Of a stretch of 48,015 bases of DNA, positions 24,624 through 33,269 are shown piece by piece. The DNA comes from Candidatus Mediterraneibacter avicola (lineage in GTDB: Bacteria > Bacillota > Clostridia > Lachnospirales > Lachnospiraceae), in assembly GCA_019115385.1 (NCBI GenBank), contig DXDR01000074.1:1-48015 (forward strand). The letters are read 5' to 3'. A program made the position numbers and the translations under genes. Numbering within the stretch: position 1 is the stretch's first letter; each line of letters begins with the position of its first letter. The notes beneath the pieces are model-generated. The model saw only the letters and a program-made list of their open reading frames with translations, was not told the DNA's origin and did no database searches.

Positions 24624-25166
24624 TTGAAACAAGCTATACCAAAAAAATTTGCAGAATATTTTTTCTATTTTATTTTGTATTCCTTTATCGGCTGGGTTTA
24701 TGAGGTGTTTCTTGAGGTCGTGGTTTACCGCTGGGGATTCTCCAACAGAGGGGTTCTTTTTGGCCCCTACTGTATCATATACGGCGTAGGGGCCCTGGTT
24801 CTGATTTTCTCTCTCAGCGGACTGAAGAAGAAACGAATCTGCCTGGGCCGGCTGTGCATTACGCCTCCTCTTGTTTTTGTGGGGATCGTAGTGATCACAA
24901 CAGTGCTGGAACTGGCCGGAAGCTATATTATGGAACTTATTTACGGAGAATGGCTTTGGGATTACACCCGCTTTTCATTTAATTTTCAGGGGCGCATCGC
25001 CCTCAATCCCAGTCTCCGCTTTGGTATAGGCGGCATGATCTTTCTCTATGGGTTTCAGCCTCTCTTTGAAAAGCTTACGAGCCGCTGGTCTGACCGGGTT
25101 CTCTATACCGTCAGCGCTGTTCTGGCTCTTTTGTTTCTGGCAGATGTCATTTTTACACTGCTTTGA
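24624..25166 (+). CDS. Putative ABC-transporter-permease-like membrane protein (CmpB family)
   Basis: A polytopic protein of ~180 residues resembling PF06541 (ABC_trans_CmpB) proteins, which are common in Lachnospiraceae and of unknown function. FIGWVYEVFLEVVVYRWGFSNRGVLFGPYCIIYG and LELAGSYIMELIYGEWLWDY are family hallmarks, the latter near the conserved W-D-Y. I prefer TTG 24624 with AGGGGGA 7 nt upstream; an ATG at 24576 would add 16 polar residues overlapping the methyltransferase. It converges with, and overlaps by 14 nt, the sirtuin gene. Confidence 0.75.
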   Translation: MKQAIPKKFAEYFFYFILYSFIGWVYEVFLEVVVYRWGFSNRGVLFGPYCIIYGVGALVLIFSLSGLKKKRICLGRLCITPPLVFVGIVVITTVLELAGSYIMELIYGEWLWDYTRFSFNFQGRIALNPSLRFGIGGMIFLYGFQPLFEKLTSRWSDRVLYTVSAVLALLFLADVIFTLL

Positions 25167-25881
25167 TCTTACTGAATATTTCTCCGATCGGGGCGGCAAT
25201 GCTCAGTTCAGCGCGAACTGTCTTTGCCGTCTCTGATTTATTGATCACAACCAGATGCTTTCCGCGGAAATAATCAATAAATCCTGCTGCCGGATAGACT
25301 ACAAGAGAAGTGCCGCCGATGATCAGCGTATCTGCCGCGTCAATCGCTTCCACAGCTCCCTGGATCGTCTTCGGGTCAAGTCCTTCCTCATACAGCACCA
25401 CATCCGGCTTAATTATGCCTCCGCACTCACATCGGGGGACTCCATCTGCCGCCTTTACATATTCCGCGTCATAGAATCTTCCGCACTCCATGCAGTAATT
25501 CCGGTGGATGCTTCCGTGCAGTTCATATACCTTCCTGCTTCCGGCCGCCTGGTGGAGTCCGTCAATATTCTGGGTTACTACTGCGGTCAGCTTACCTTCT
25601 TTCTCAAGTTCTGCCAGTTTGCAGTGGGCCGGGTTCGGCTGCGCGTCAAGAAGCATCATTTTCTCTTTGTAAAACTCAAAAAATGCTTCTGTATACTGCA
25701 CAAAAAAGCTGTGGCTTACCACCTGTTCGGGGGAATACTTATACTTCTGATGGTAGATTCCGTCCGCGCTTCTGAAATCCGGGATCCCGCTTTCCGTAGA
25801 TACACCTGCTCCGCCGAAGAATACAATCCGGCTGCTGTCATCGATGATTTTCTGCAGTTCTTCTATTTCTCTTTCATACAT
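25153..25881 (-). CDS. cobB: NAD-dependent protein deacylase (sirtuin)
   Basis: A 242-residue sirtuin. Motifs in order: FFGGAGVSTESGIPDFRS (NAD site), TQNIDGLHQAAG with the catalytic His in ELHGS, a zinc site MECGRFYDAEYV/RCECGG with four Cys, and IIGGTSLVVYPAAGF. It removes acyl groups from protein lysines using NAD+. ATG 25881 is favoured because AGAGGGTG precedes it; GTG 25890 is inside that site. It stands alone on the minus strand, convergent with the membrane protein. Confidence 0.94.
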   Translation of the reverse strand: MYEREIEELQKIIDDSSRIVFFGGAGVSTESGIPDFRSADGIYHQKYKYSPEQVVSHSFFVQYTEAFFEFYKEKMMLLDAQPNPAHCKLAELEKEGKLTAVVTQNIDGLHQAAGSRKVYELHGSIHRNYCMECGRFYDAEYVKAADGVPRCECGGIIKPDVVLYEEGLDPKTIQGAVEAIDAADTLIIGGTSLVVYPAAGFIDYFRGKHLVVINKSETAKTVRAELSIAAPIGEIFSKIKAV

Positions 25882-25938
25882 ACCTGTCACCCTCTTTTTG
25901 CAGAATAATACTTTCCTTTTAGCTTTGCTGCTCTGGCT

Positions 25939-26559
25939 TCAGTCTGCTTTCAGCCGCCCTGCCGCAATATGCTTGTCCATAATCTCAAGCATCTTTTCCC
26001 AGACGATCTCCGACGTCTCCGGGATCCGGGCATTGCGCCTGCACACCTGGGATTTGTGCACACCGTGTTCCTCCCAGCTTTTCCCCTCCGAAGCATCGTT
26101 TAGGAGAAGCGGTTGGAAATTATCCAACAGGTGAGCGTACTTCGCATCTGCGGTCTCATATTCTTCAAATTCATCCCACAGTTCCCTGAAATAGATTCCC
26201 TGGTCTTCCGGGAGAATTCCGAAAATGCGCTTCGCCGCTTTTACCTCCCTCTCCCTCTTCGTAGCCGCACCTTCCATGTCATAGGCATAGGTATCCCCTG
26301 CATCTATTTCCACCAGATCGTGTATCAGGACCATGGTCATTACCCGCCCCAGATCCACATCTTCCGCCATATGTTCTTTCAAAAGTACCGCGGCCAGCGC
26401 CAGATGCCAGGAGTGTTCCGCATCGTTTTCCTTTCTCTTTCCGTCCGCCAGATAGGTCTGCCTGAATATGTTTTTGACCTTGTCCACTTCGATCAGAAAT
26501 GCGATCTGCTTTTTCAGCCGGCTCTTTGCTTCCGGGTTGTTTTTCTCCATAAAACTCAT
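25939..26559 (-). CDS. HD-domain phosphohydrolase (YfbR/HDDC2-like)
   Basis: A 206-residue HD-superfamily protein. The metal-binding motif is H...HD...D: NDAEHSWHLALAA (~46) and VLIHDLVEIDAGDTYAYD (~78-95). This arrangement is that of 5'-deoxynucleotidases such as YfbR and human HDDC2. The substrate is likely a nucleoside monophosphate, by family. The start is uncertain between ATG 26559 and ATG 26550; the AAAGG site is close to the first. Confidence 0.85.
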   Translation of the reverse strand: MSFMEKNNPEAKSRLKKQIAFLIEVDKVKNIFRQTYLADGKRKENDAEHSWHLALAAVLLKEHMAEDVDLGRVMTMVLIHDLVEIDAGDTYAYDMEGAATKREREVKAAKRIFGILPEDQGIYFRELWDEFEEYETADAKYAHLLDNFQPLLLNDASEGKSWEEHGVHKSQVCRRNARIPETSEIVWEKMLEIMDKHIAAGRLKAD

Positions 26560-26663
26560 CTGCCTTTCTTTTTTGCTCTTCTTTATCTGCCATTATAGCA
26601 TATGTATGTTTTTACGCCCAGATAAGAATCTCCCTGCTATAAAGGAACCATCCCGTTTCAAGC

Positions 26664-26711
26664 AAAAATCCTCTGCATACAAAACTGCTGTTTTGCAATA
26701 CAGAGGATTTT
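26664..26711 (-). terminator. Terminator of the DUF6465 gene
   Basis: AAAAATCCTCTG and CAGAGGATTTT form a ~11-bp stem with a long loop. A minus-strand T-run follows (ATTTTTGC). It lies 25 nt past the stop codon. Confidence 0.75.
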
Positions 26712-26735
26712 CTTTTCGTTTTTACATATTATTTT

Positions 26736-27239
26736 TTACAGTTCTACTTTTCCTGTTGTGTCGCCGTTGACTACATAGTAAGCTGCAGACTCTTCCGGTT
26801 TGAGATAAATCTTAACATCTTTCATGTCGCCGACCTTGTTTTTAAGGACCTTGGTCCAGATCTCTTTCACTTTCTGGAAGATTTCCTTGTCTGTGTACTC
26901 TTTTCCTGCAAACTGAAGGAACATTTCTGTCTTAACCTCAGCCTTCTTTGCCGGAGCTTTCTTTGCGGCCGGTTTCTTAGCTGCTGCCTTCTTTGCCGGA
27001 GCTTTTTTCTCAGCTGTCTTTGTTTCTGCTGCCTTGGTCTCTTCTGGTGTATCTACTAAAACTGCTGCTTTTGTCTCAAGCTTCTTTGTTGTATCTTTCT
27101 TTGTCTCGATTGCTTTGGCAGGTGCTTTCTCTGCCTTTGCCGCCGGTTTTGCTGCTTCTTTTACCTCAGCTGCCGGCTTTGCTGCTGTCTTTTTCTCAGC
27201 TGCTGCCTTTGTTGTTGAAGATGCTTTTTTAACTGCCAT
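26736..27239 (-). CDS. Lys/Ala-rich, histone H1-like tail protein (DUF6465 domain)
   Basis: A 167-residue protein in two parts. Residues 1-~100 are low-complexity Lys, Ala, Pro and Thr repeats ([20 protein letters not shown]) resembling histone H1 tails and bacterial Hc1-like nucleoid proteins. Residues ~103-167 are a compact domain ([20 protein letters not shown]...[19 protein letters not shown]), matching DUF6465 of Lachnospiraceae. The tail probably binds DNA or RNA non-specifically; the folded domain is of unknown function. It has a strong promoter and its own terminator, so it is likely an abundant monocistronic product. Confidence 0.85.
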   Translation of the reverse strand: MAVKKASSTTKAAAEKKTAAKPAAEVKEAAKPAAKAEKAPAKAIETKKDTTKKLETKAAVLVDTPEETKAAETKTAEKKAPAKKAAAKKPAAKKAPAKKAEVKTEMFLQFAGKEYTDKEIFQKVKEIWTKVLKNKVGDMKDVKIYLKPEESAAYYVVNGDTTGKVEL

Positions 27240-27345
27240 ACTTGTTTCCCTCCTAAAATAATTCCAACCAAGTATTTCTCCGCCGCCGCTACGTTTTCTT
27301 CCGGCGCCGTTTAGAATTCATCTTATTCCTCAAAGTTCCAATGGG

Positions 27346-27374
27346 ATTGTACATCATTTTTCTGCAAACGTCAA
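27346..27374 (-). promoter_or_regulatory. Promoter of the DUF6465 gene
   Basis: TTGACG (27369-27374), 17 nt, TACAAT (27346-27351) on the minus strand give a near-consensus promoter. The ~100-nt leader to the ATG at 27239 contains a GC-rich stem region and ends in TTAGGAGGG. Confidence 0.75.
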
Positions 27375-27397
27375 ATTTTTTTATTAATTATCCGATT

Positions 27398-27856
27398 TCA
27401 CCCGGTCTTTTTACTTTTCTCACCATATCCCTTGAAAAAATCAGACAGTCCGTTAAGCGTTTTTATCAGTATGGCAATTTCTTTCTCATCCAGATTTTCA
27501 AGCACCGCCTCCGTCATCTTTTTATGATATTCTTTATGATGGTCGAACGCCTTTTTCCCTTTCTCGGTGAGACCGATAAACACAACCCGCCGATCCGTTT
27601 CACTTCGCTTTCTCACCACATATTTTTTATTCACCAGACTGTTGATCGAAGTCGTAAGGGAACCTGCTGTAATGCCCAGCTTTTTCGCCACCACAGACAT
27701 GGTATTTTCCCCGGAAAGACCGATTGCTTCAATGATATGCATATCATTGTTGGTAATATCTTTGAATTCTTCGGTTATGATCGCTTCTTCTTCCAGCTTC
27801 AGTATTTCGTTAAACAGATTGACCAGAATATCATTGATGGTTTCATATGCATCCAC
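27398..27856 (-). CDS. MarR-family regulator, FabT-like
   Basis: A ~152-residue winged-helix regulator. MSVVAKKLGITAGSLTTSINSLVNKKYVVRKRSETDRRVV is the MarR DNA-recognition and wing segment. MarR proteins adjoining acc/fab genes in Firmicutes are FabT, which represses fab operons when bound to acyl-ACP. GTG 27856 is chosen because AAAGGAG lies 8 nt upstream; an ATG at 27886 lacks a site. Unusually it is the last gene of the fab operon rather than the first. A perfect FabT-type palindrome at the operon promoter (38983-39003) is the likely target. Confidence 0.85.
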   Translation of the reverse strand: MDAYETINDILVNLFNEILKLEEEAIITEEFKDITNNDMHIIEAIGLSGENTMSVVAKKLGITAGSLTTSINSLVNKKYVVRKRSETDRRVVFIGLTEKGKKAFDHHKEYHKKMTEAVLENLDEKEIAILIKTLNGLSDFFKGYGEKSKKTG

Positions 27857-27917
27857 CAGTCTGTCTCCTTTCTTTCCGGGCGGCATTTCTCTTGCCTGAA
27901 GCGCCGAAATGCCTGGT

Positions 27918-28970
27918 TTAAATAAACAGTGACTGTATTACTTCACTGACGGTTTCTATTTTCTTAGATTTATATGCTTTGGCTCCGCAGAACAGAAGCC
28001 CTTTTTCCACATTTCCTTTTACTGCATCGATCAGGCTGTCTGTAATACAGTAGGGGATCTGAGCGGGACTGCACTTTGCAAGGCATCCGTGGCAGGGGCT
28101 GTGGCTGATCTTCTCCCCGCCCATCACACGCTTCATCAGAGGATTTATGATCGCTCTTCCCGGCATTCCCACCGGACTTTTTACGATCTGGATATCTTCC
28201 TCAGATGCATTGATATATGCCTCTTTATAACGGATATCCGCATCACATTCCTCTGTGGTAACAAACCGTGTAGCCACCTGCACGCCATCTGCGCCCAGGG
28301 CCATCACCCGTTTTACATCTTCGCTGTCGTAGATGCCTCCCGCCACAACGACAGGAATCCGGGTCTGGTATTTTTCTCCGTAAGTTCTCACCGTACCTAT
28401 GATTTTTTTTATCTCTTCCCCGTAGGACTCCTCTGTATAACTGCAAAGTTCTTCCTTCTGAAATCCCAGATGTCCTCCGGCCAGAGGGCCCTCGATCACG
28501 ACCAGATCGGCCGTACGCCTGTATTTTCTGTCCCAGTATTTTAGAATAACCTTTGCCGACCTGTCTGTGGATACAATGGGCGCTATCTTTACGGAACTGC
28601 CCTCTGTCAGCGCCGGCAGCTCAGTTGGAAGCCCTGCGCCGCAGATAATAATGTCAGCTCCGGCTTTTACGGCTGCTTTCACATGAGCCGCATATTCTTT
28701 CAGCGCTGTCATAATATTATATCCTATAATTCCATCGGGAGAAATGGCCCTGGCCTTTTTCATTTCAGTCTCGATCGCTCTTGCATTGGCTTCTGCCGGG
28801 TTTTTATCAAACCCCGGATCCCGATAGCCGATCTGAGCTGTGGAAATAATGCCGATGCCGCCTTCCTTTGCGACGGAACCTGCAAGGCGTCCAAGACTGA
28901 TGCCAACTCCCATTCCTCCCTGTATAAGTGGAAATCTGGTGATCTTATCACCTATTTTCAGATTTTTCAT
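27918..28970 (-). CDS. FabK-like NAD(P)H-dependent flavin oxidoreductase, second copy
   Basis: A ~350-residue FMN TIM-barrel enzyme of the 2-nitropropane dioxygenase/FabK family: FPLIQGGMGVGISLGRLAGSVAKEGGIGIIS, then VVVAGGIYDSEDVKRVMALGADGVQVATRFV at the phosphate-binding site. It is about 40 residues longer than the canonical FabK in the same operon and has a Cys cluster (SPCHGCLAKCSP, then YC and FCGAKAYKSK) near the C-terminus that may bind a metal or Fe-S. ATG 28970 (MKNLKIGDK) is chosen over an upstream ATG at 28988. It might be an enoyl-ACP reductase variant or a detoxifying oxidase. Confidence 0.82.
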   Translation of the reverse strand: MKNLKIGDKITRFPLIQGGMGVGISLGRLAGSVAKEGGIGIISTAQIGYRDPGFDKNPAEANARAIETEMKKARAISPDGIIGYNIMTALKEYAAHVKAAVKAGADIIICGAGLPTELPALTEGSSVKIAPIVSTDRSAKVILKYWDRKYRRTADLVVIEGPLAGGHLGFQKEELCSYTEESYGEEIKKIIGTVRTYGEKYQTRIPVVVAGGIYDSEDVKRVMALGADGVQVATRFVTTEECDADIRYKEAYINASEEDIQIVKSPVGMPGRAIINPLMKRVMGGEKISHSPCHGCLAKCSPAQIPYCITDSLIDAVKGNVEKGLLFCGAKAYKSKKIETVSEVIQSLFI

Positions 28971-29035
28971 ATTGCCCTCGCATTTCATTTTGTTCCCGCG
29001 GACCGTTTCCGGCGCCGCGCAGGTCGTTCTGCAGC

Positions 29036-30736
29036 CTATATATTCCGAAATCGTCTGTATCTTCTGTCTGTCAGTTCTTCCGGGTTCATAATCGTATATT
29101 TTTCAAGGAAATCCATAATCTGGACTTCCAGTTCCATAGTCACAGATTCCATAGTCTCTGTCGTAAACTCATCCGGTTCCGCAATAACCTGCTCCACAAT
29201 TCCCAGCTTTTTCAGATCGTCGGCCGTCAGTTTCATGACCTCTGCTGCCTCTGCCGCCCGTTTGCTGTCCTTCCAGAGAATGCTTGCAAAACCTTCCGGT
29301 GAAAGTACAGAATAGATGGCATTTTCCAGCATCCATACTTCATCTGCCACAGCCATGGCAAGTGCGCCGCCGCTGCCTCCTTCTCCGATCACAACAGAGA
29401 GTACCGGAACGTTCAGACCGGAAAGTTCATACAGATTTCTGGCAATAGCCTCTCCCTGGCCCCGCTCTTCTGCCTCCAGGCCACAGAATGCACCCGGAGT
29501 ATCGACAAAACAGATCACAGGACGTCCAAACTTTTCAGCCTGCTTCATAAGCCGGAGCGCTTTTCTGTAACCGTCCGGAGACGGCATGGAAAAGTTGCGG
29601 TCAAGATTTTCCTTCGTAGTCTTACCCTTTGCCTGGGCGATCACAGTCACCGGCATTCCGTGAAAATGCGCTATACCGCCCACGACCGCATGATCGTCTT
29701 TAAAATATCTGTCCCCGTGAAATTCCATAAAATCATCAAACAAAGCTTCAATATAATCGGTTCCTACGGGACGGTTCTTCTTCCGGGAAAGCTGAACGCG
29801 TTCCCATGCGCTTAAAGATTTTCCGATCTTTGCAAAGCCTCCGGTCATATTGCGGGCCGCTTTGACATCTGTGTCTTTGAAGCCTTTCTCAGCATGCATT
29901 TTCAGGATCTGTCCCAGTACATCTTTCATCTCTTCCCGTTCTACGATCCGGTCCACAAAACCGTGTTCCACAAGAAACTCAGATCTCTGGAATCCTTTCG
30001 GAAGCTTCTGTCCGATGGTCTGCTCAATAACCCGGGGACCTGCAAAACCGATCAGTGCCTTTGGCTCCGCCAGAATAATGTCGCCGAGCATGGCAAAACT
30101 CGCCGTAACACCTCCGGTGGTAGGATCTGTCAGCACGGAAATATACAGAAGTCCTGCATCACTATGCCGTTTCAGCGCCGCTGAAGTCTTTGCCATCTGC
30201 ATCAGCGAGACAATACCTTCCTGCATCCTTGCTCCCCCGGAACAGGCAAAAATAATTACCGGAAGCTTCTCTTCGGTAGCGCGTTCCACTGCCCGGGCAA
30301 TCTTCTCGCCTACAATATGTCCCATACTCGCCATCATAAAACGGCCGTCACAGATACCGAGCACAACCGGACTGCCATTAATGGACGCCTTCCCCGTCAC
30401 AACCGCCTCATTCAGGTGCGTGCGTTCCTTCAGCCCGGCTACCTTTTCCTCATATCCTTTAAAATCAAGAGGATTGACAAAAGGCATCTCCTTATCCCAC
30501 TCCTCAAAAGAGCCCTCATCCGCGATCATCTCCACACGCCGGTAAGCATGTATCCGGAAATAGCCCTTGCACTTCGGACAGATATAATATCCTTTTTTCA
30601 CATCCTCTGCAATAATCGCAGCCCCACATTTGTTACACTTGCGCATCAGCCCCTGGGGAACTTCCGGTCTGGCGTTCTTCAGCGCAATATAATGCTGACG
30701 GCTGCTTGTTTTCTTAAACATGTTCTGTAACTTCAC
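29036..30736 (-). CDS. accDA: Acetyl-CoA carboxylase carboxyltransferase, fused beta-alpha subunits
   Basis: A 566-residue fusion. Residues ~25-290 are AccD, with the zinc ribbon CNKCG...CPKCKGYF and [18 protein letters not shown]; residues ~305-566 are AccA, with [29 protein letters not shown] and [11 protein letters not shown]. It transfers CO2 from carboxybiotin to acetyl-CoA to make malonyl-CoA. In many Firmicutes accD and accA are separate adjacent genes; here they are joined in one frame with no stop, giving fixed 1:1 stoichiometry. GTG 30736 follows GAGGAGG by 9 nt. A GGGG-TCAGT-CCCC hairpin lies just upstream. Confidence 0.93.
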   Translation of the reverse strand: MKLQNMFKKTSSRQHYIALKNARPEVPQGLMRKCNKCGAAIIAEDVKKGYYICPKCKGYFRIHAYRRVEMIADEGSFEEWDKEMPFVNPLDFKGYEEKVAGLKERTHLNEAVVTGKASINGSPVVLGICDGRFMMASMGHIVGEKIARAVERATEEKLPVIIFACSGGARMQEGIVSLMQMAKTSAALKRHSDAGLLYISVLTDPTTGGVTASFAMLGDIILAEPKALIGFAGPRVIEQTIGQKLPKGFQRSEFLVEHGFVDRIVEREEMKDVLGQILKMHAEKGFKDTDVKAARNMTGGFAKIGKSLSAWERVQLSRKKNRPVGTDYIEALFDDFMEFHGDRYFKDDHAVVGGIAHFHGMPVTVIAQAKGKTTKENLDRNFSMPSPDGYRKALRLMKQAEKFGRPVICFVDTPGAFCGLEAEERGQGEAIARNLYELSGLNVPVLSVVIGEGGSGGALAMAVADEVWMLENAIYSVLSPEGFASILWKDSKRAAEAAEVMKLTADDLKKLGIVEQVIAEPDEFTTETMESVTMELEVQIMDFLEKYTIMNPEELTDRRYRRFRNI

Positions 30737-30754
30737 TTGAGATTACCTCCTCAA

Positions 30755-30773
30755 AGGGGTCAGTCCCCTTTTG
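30755..30773. repeat. Short palindrome between accC and accDA
   Basis: AAAGGGG-TCAGT-CCCCTTT is a perfect hairpin in the 55-bp accC-accDA gap, immediately before the accDA ribosome binding site on the minus strand. It may moderate transcript stability or relative expression. Confidence 0.6.
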
Positions 30774-30791
30774 GCCAAGTCGTCTGACAAT

Positions 30792-32126
30792 TCACATTTT
30801 TTCTATAAATTCGATATCAATATTTCCCTTTATGAAATCTGGATGATTCAGGATTTCGTACTGATAATCTACGTTTGTGTCGATTCCTTCTATGATTACC
30901 TCTCCCAGCGCGCTTCGCATTTTGCGAATGGCCTCGCTTCTGTTTTTGGCGTGAACGATCAGTTTTGCCAGCATGGAATCATAATAAGGCGGTACGGTAT
31001 ACCCGCTGTAAATGGCAGAATCAATACGAACGCCTTTCCCGCCGGGCAGATACATATCTGTGATCGTTCCCGGCGACGGACGGAAGTTTTTCTCTGGATT
31101 TTCCGCATTGATACGGCACTCGATCGCGTGTCCGGTAATGTGGACGTCCTCCTGCTTATAGCTGAGCGGCCGTCCGTCTGCAATACGGATCTGTTCCTTG
31201 ATGAGGTCAATACCTGTCACCCACTCGGTTACCGGATGCTCTACCTGGATTCTTGTATTCATTTCCATAAAATAGAAGTTCCCGCTTTTCTCCAGAAGAA
31301 ACTCGATTGTCCCTGCATTGGTGTACTCCGCCGCTTTCGCCGCTTTCACCGCCGCCTCTCCCATCTTCTGACGAAGTTCGGGAGTAAGCGCCATTGAGGG
31401 GGATTCCTCGATCATTTTCTGGTGGTTTCTCTGAATAGAGCAGTCTCTCTCCCCCAGATGGATCACATTCCCGTGCTCATCCGCCAGAATCTGGAACTCT
31501 ATGTGGCGCGGATGCTGTACAAAGTGTTCAATGTACATGGTATTGTCACCAAAAGCCATCTGTGTCTCTTTCTGAGCTGTTTTGAAACTATTTTCAAATT
31601 CTTCCGGCGTCCCGGCAACACGCATGCCCTTCCCGCCGCCGCCCAGCGCAGCTTTTACAATAACCGGATAGCCGATCTCTGCAGCCACTTTTGCTCCTGT
31701 CTCCGCGTCATAAACCGGCTCGTGACTTCCCGGAATAACCGGCACTCCTGCCGCAGCCATTGTATTTCTGGCCTCGGCCTTATTTCCCAGTCTGCGGATC
31801 ACTTCTGAATTCGGTCCGATAAATGTAATATTGCACTGTTCGCACAACTCTGCAAATTTACTGTTTTCCGACAAAAATCCAAATCCCGGATGAATGGCAT
31901 CCGCCCCGGAAATAAGTGTGGCGCTGATAATATTCTGCATATTCAGATAACTCTCGGAAGACGGAGCCGGCCCGATACAGACGGCCTCATCTGCCAGCTG
32001 TGTATGCAGCGCCTCTCTGTCAGCCTCCGAATACACCGCAACTGTCTCAATCCCCATTTCGCGGCATGCCCGGATAATGCGGACCGCTATCTCGCCGCGG
32101 TTTGCAATCAATACCTTTCCAATCAT
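30792..32126 (-). CDS. accC: Acetyl-CoA carboxylase, biotin carboxylase subunit
   Basis: A 444-residue ATP-grasp enzyme that carboxylates biotin on Acc[39 protein letters not shown] is the canonical start; GGGGKGMRV is the ATP-grasp glycine loop; [14 protein letters not shown] is the catalytic block. It is 8 nt from fabZ upstream in the operon. All motifs look intact. Confidence 0.96.
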   Translation of the reverse strand: MIGKVLIANRGEIAVRIIRACREMGIETVAVYSEADREALHTQLADEAVCIGPAPSSESYLNMQNIISATLISGADAIHPGFGFLSENSKFAELCEQCNITFIGPNSEVIRRLGNKAEARNTMAAAGVPVIPGSHEPVYDAETGAKVAAEIGYPVIVKAALGGGGKGMRVAGTPEEFENSFKTAQKETQMAFGDNTMYIEHFVQHPRHIEFQILADEHGNVIHLGERDCSIQRNHQKMIEESPSMALTPELRQKMGEAAVKAAKAAEYTNAGTIEFLLEKSGNFYFMEMNTRIQVEHPVTEWVTGIDLIKEQIRIADGRPLSYKQEDVHITGHAIECRINAENPEKNFRPSPGTITDMYLPGGKGVRIDSAIYSGYTVPPYYDSMLAKLIVHAKNRSEAIRKMRSALGEVIIEGIDTNVDYQYEILNHPDFIKGNIDIEFIEKM

Positions 32127-32133
32127 CTCTGCA

Positions 32134-32565
32134 CTATTCTCCTACCATAAATGTCAGTTCTGCGCTGACAACAACTTTTCCATTAACAGAAGCGACCGCC
32201 TCTCCTACTCCTACCGGACCTTTACGCTTAATAATCTTTGTCTCCAGCTTCAGCGTGTCTCCCGGAAATACCATTCCTTTAAAACGGCATTTCTGAACTC
32301 CGCCGAAAAATGCGATCTTTCCCTTATTCTCAGGAACACTTAAGATTGCAACGGCTCCTGCCTGAGCCAGAGCCTCGAGAATCAACACGCCCGGCATAAC
32401 CGCTTTCTGCGGGAAATGCCCCTTAAAGAAATCCTCTCTGTAAGTTACACATTTATATCCCACTGCAAATTCACCCGGCTCATAATCCTCGATTTTATCA
32501 AGGAGAAGAAACGGATGTCTGTGAGGGATGATCTCCTGGATCTGCTCTATATTCAAACTGTTCAT
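32134..32565 (-). CDS. fabZ: 3-hydroxyacyl-ACP dehydratase FabZ
   Basis: A 143-residue hotdog-fold dehydratase. [14 protein letters not shown] is the FabZ opening, and [22 protein letters not shown] contains the catalytic His and Glu. It removes water from 3-hydroxyacyl-ACP in the elongation cycle. No fabM or fabA is visible in the operon, so how unsaturated chains arise is not evident here. Confidence 0.95.
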   Translation of the reverse strand: MNSLNIEQIQEIIPHRHPFLLLDKIEDYEPGEFAVGYKCVTYREDFFKGHFPQKAVMPGVLILEALAQAGAVAILSVPENKGKIAFFGGVQKCRFKGMVFPGDTLKLETKIIKRKGPVGVGEAVASVNGKVVVSAELTFMVGE

Positions 32566-32691
32566 ATCCTATATACCTCTATTCTTAAAATACTGCCGCA
32601 TGTGCTGCGTGCTACATACTTCCGTCCGCTCATGCCAGCTCAAATCCGCTGCCCTGCAGCTCCTTTTCGCTGTATGGCTGCCGCCATATGT

Positions 32692-32749
32692 CGATATAAG
32701 GTTTTGCCCGCCTGCGGACCAGCCCGCGCGGCTCAAAAACCTTATATCG
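32692..32749. repeat. Palindromic element between accB and fabZ
   Basis: CGATATAAGGTTTT (32692-32705) and AAAACCTTATATCG (32736-32749) are perfect 14-bp inverse complements around a GC-rich 30-nt loop. It lies in the 197-bp gap between accB and fabZ, inside the operon; the outer flanks are partly complementary too. It looks like a transcribed intergenic repeat and may affect downstream expression. Confidence 0.75.
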
Positions 32750-32762
32750 GCGCATGTGCGGA

Positions 32763-33257
32763 CTAGCTGATGACAAAGAGTGGCTGGCCGTATTCTACTG
32801 CCTGGCCGTTTTCTACCAGGATTTCTGTTATGGTTCCTGTGAAATCGCTTTCAATTTCATTCATCAGTTTCATTGCCTCTACAATGGCCAGTACCTGGCC
32901 TTCTTTTACGCTGTCGCCGACTTTTACAAAGGGATCTGCGTCCTCAGCCGGAGCCGCATAGAACGTTCCGACCAGAGGAGATTTTACGACATTTCCTTTT
33001 ACTTCACCTTCTGCGGATGCCTCCGCGGGAGCCTCGGCTCCTGCCGGAGCGCTGACCGGAGCTGCTGCCGGAACCGGCGCCGGTGCGGCCGGCATTACCG
33101 GCGGTGCGATCACAGGCGCTGCCGGTGCCTGTACCTGAACGATCTTATCGCTTGTCTTTTTCAGAGAAAGTTTTACTCCGTCTTCTTCATATTTAAACTC
33201 TGTAAGTTCAGAGTCTGAAACAGCCTTTATTAATTCCAATACCTGCTCAACCTTCAT
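32763..33257 (-). CDS. accB: Acetyl-CoA carboxylase biotin carboxyl carrier protein
   Basis: A ~164-residue BCCP. The N-terminal helix, an Ala/Pro-rich linker (residues ~45-85, [19 protein letters not shown]) and the C-terminal biotinyl domain are clear; the biotin lysine is in [14 protein letters not shown] (EAMKLMN). ATG 33257 is chosen ([11 protein letters not shown]) because AGAGGTG precedes it. It carries CO2 between AccC and AccDA. Confidence 0.95.
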   Translation of the reverse strand: MKVEQVLELIKAVSDSELTEFKYEEDGVKLSLKKTSDKIVQVQAPAAPVIAPPVMPAAPAPVPAAAPVSAPAGAEAPAEASAEGEVKGNVVKSPLVGTFYAAPAEDADPFVKVGDSVKEGQVLAIVEAMKLMNEIESDFTGTITEILVENGQAVEYGQPLFVIS

Positions 33258-33269
33258 CGCACACACCTC

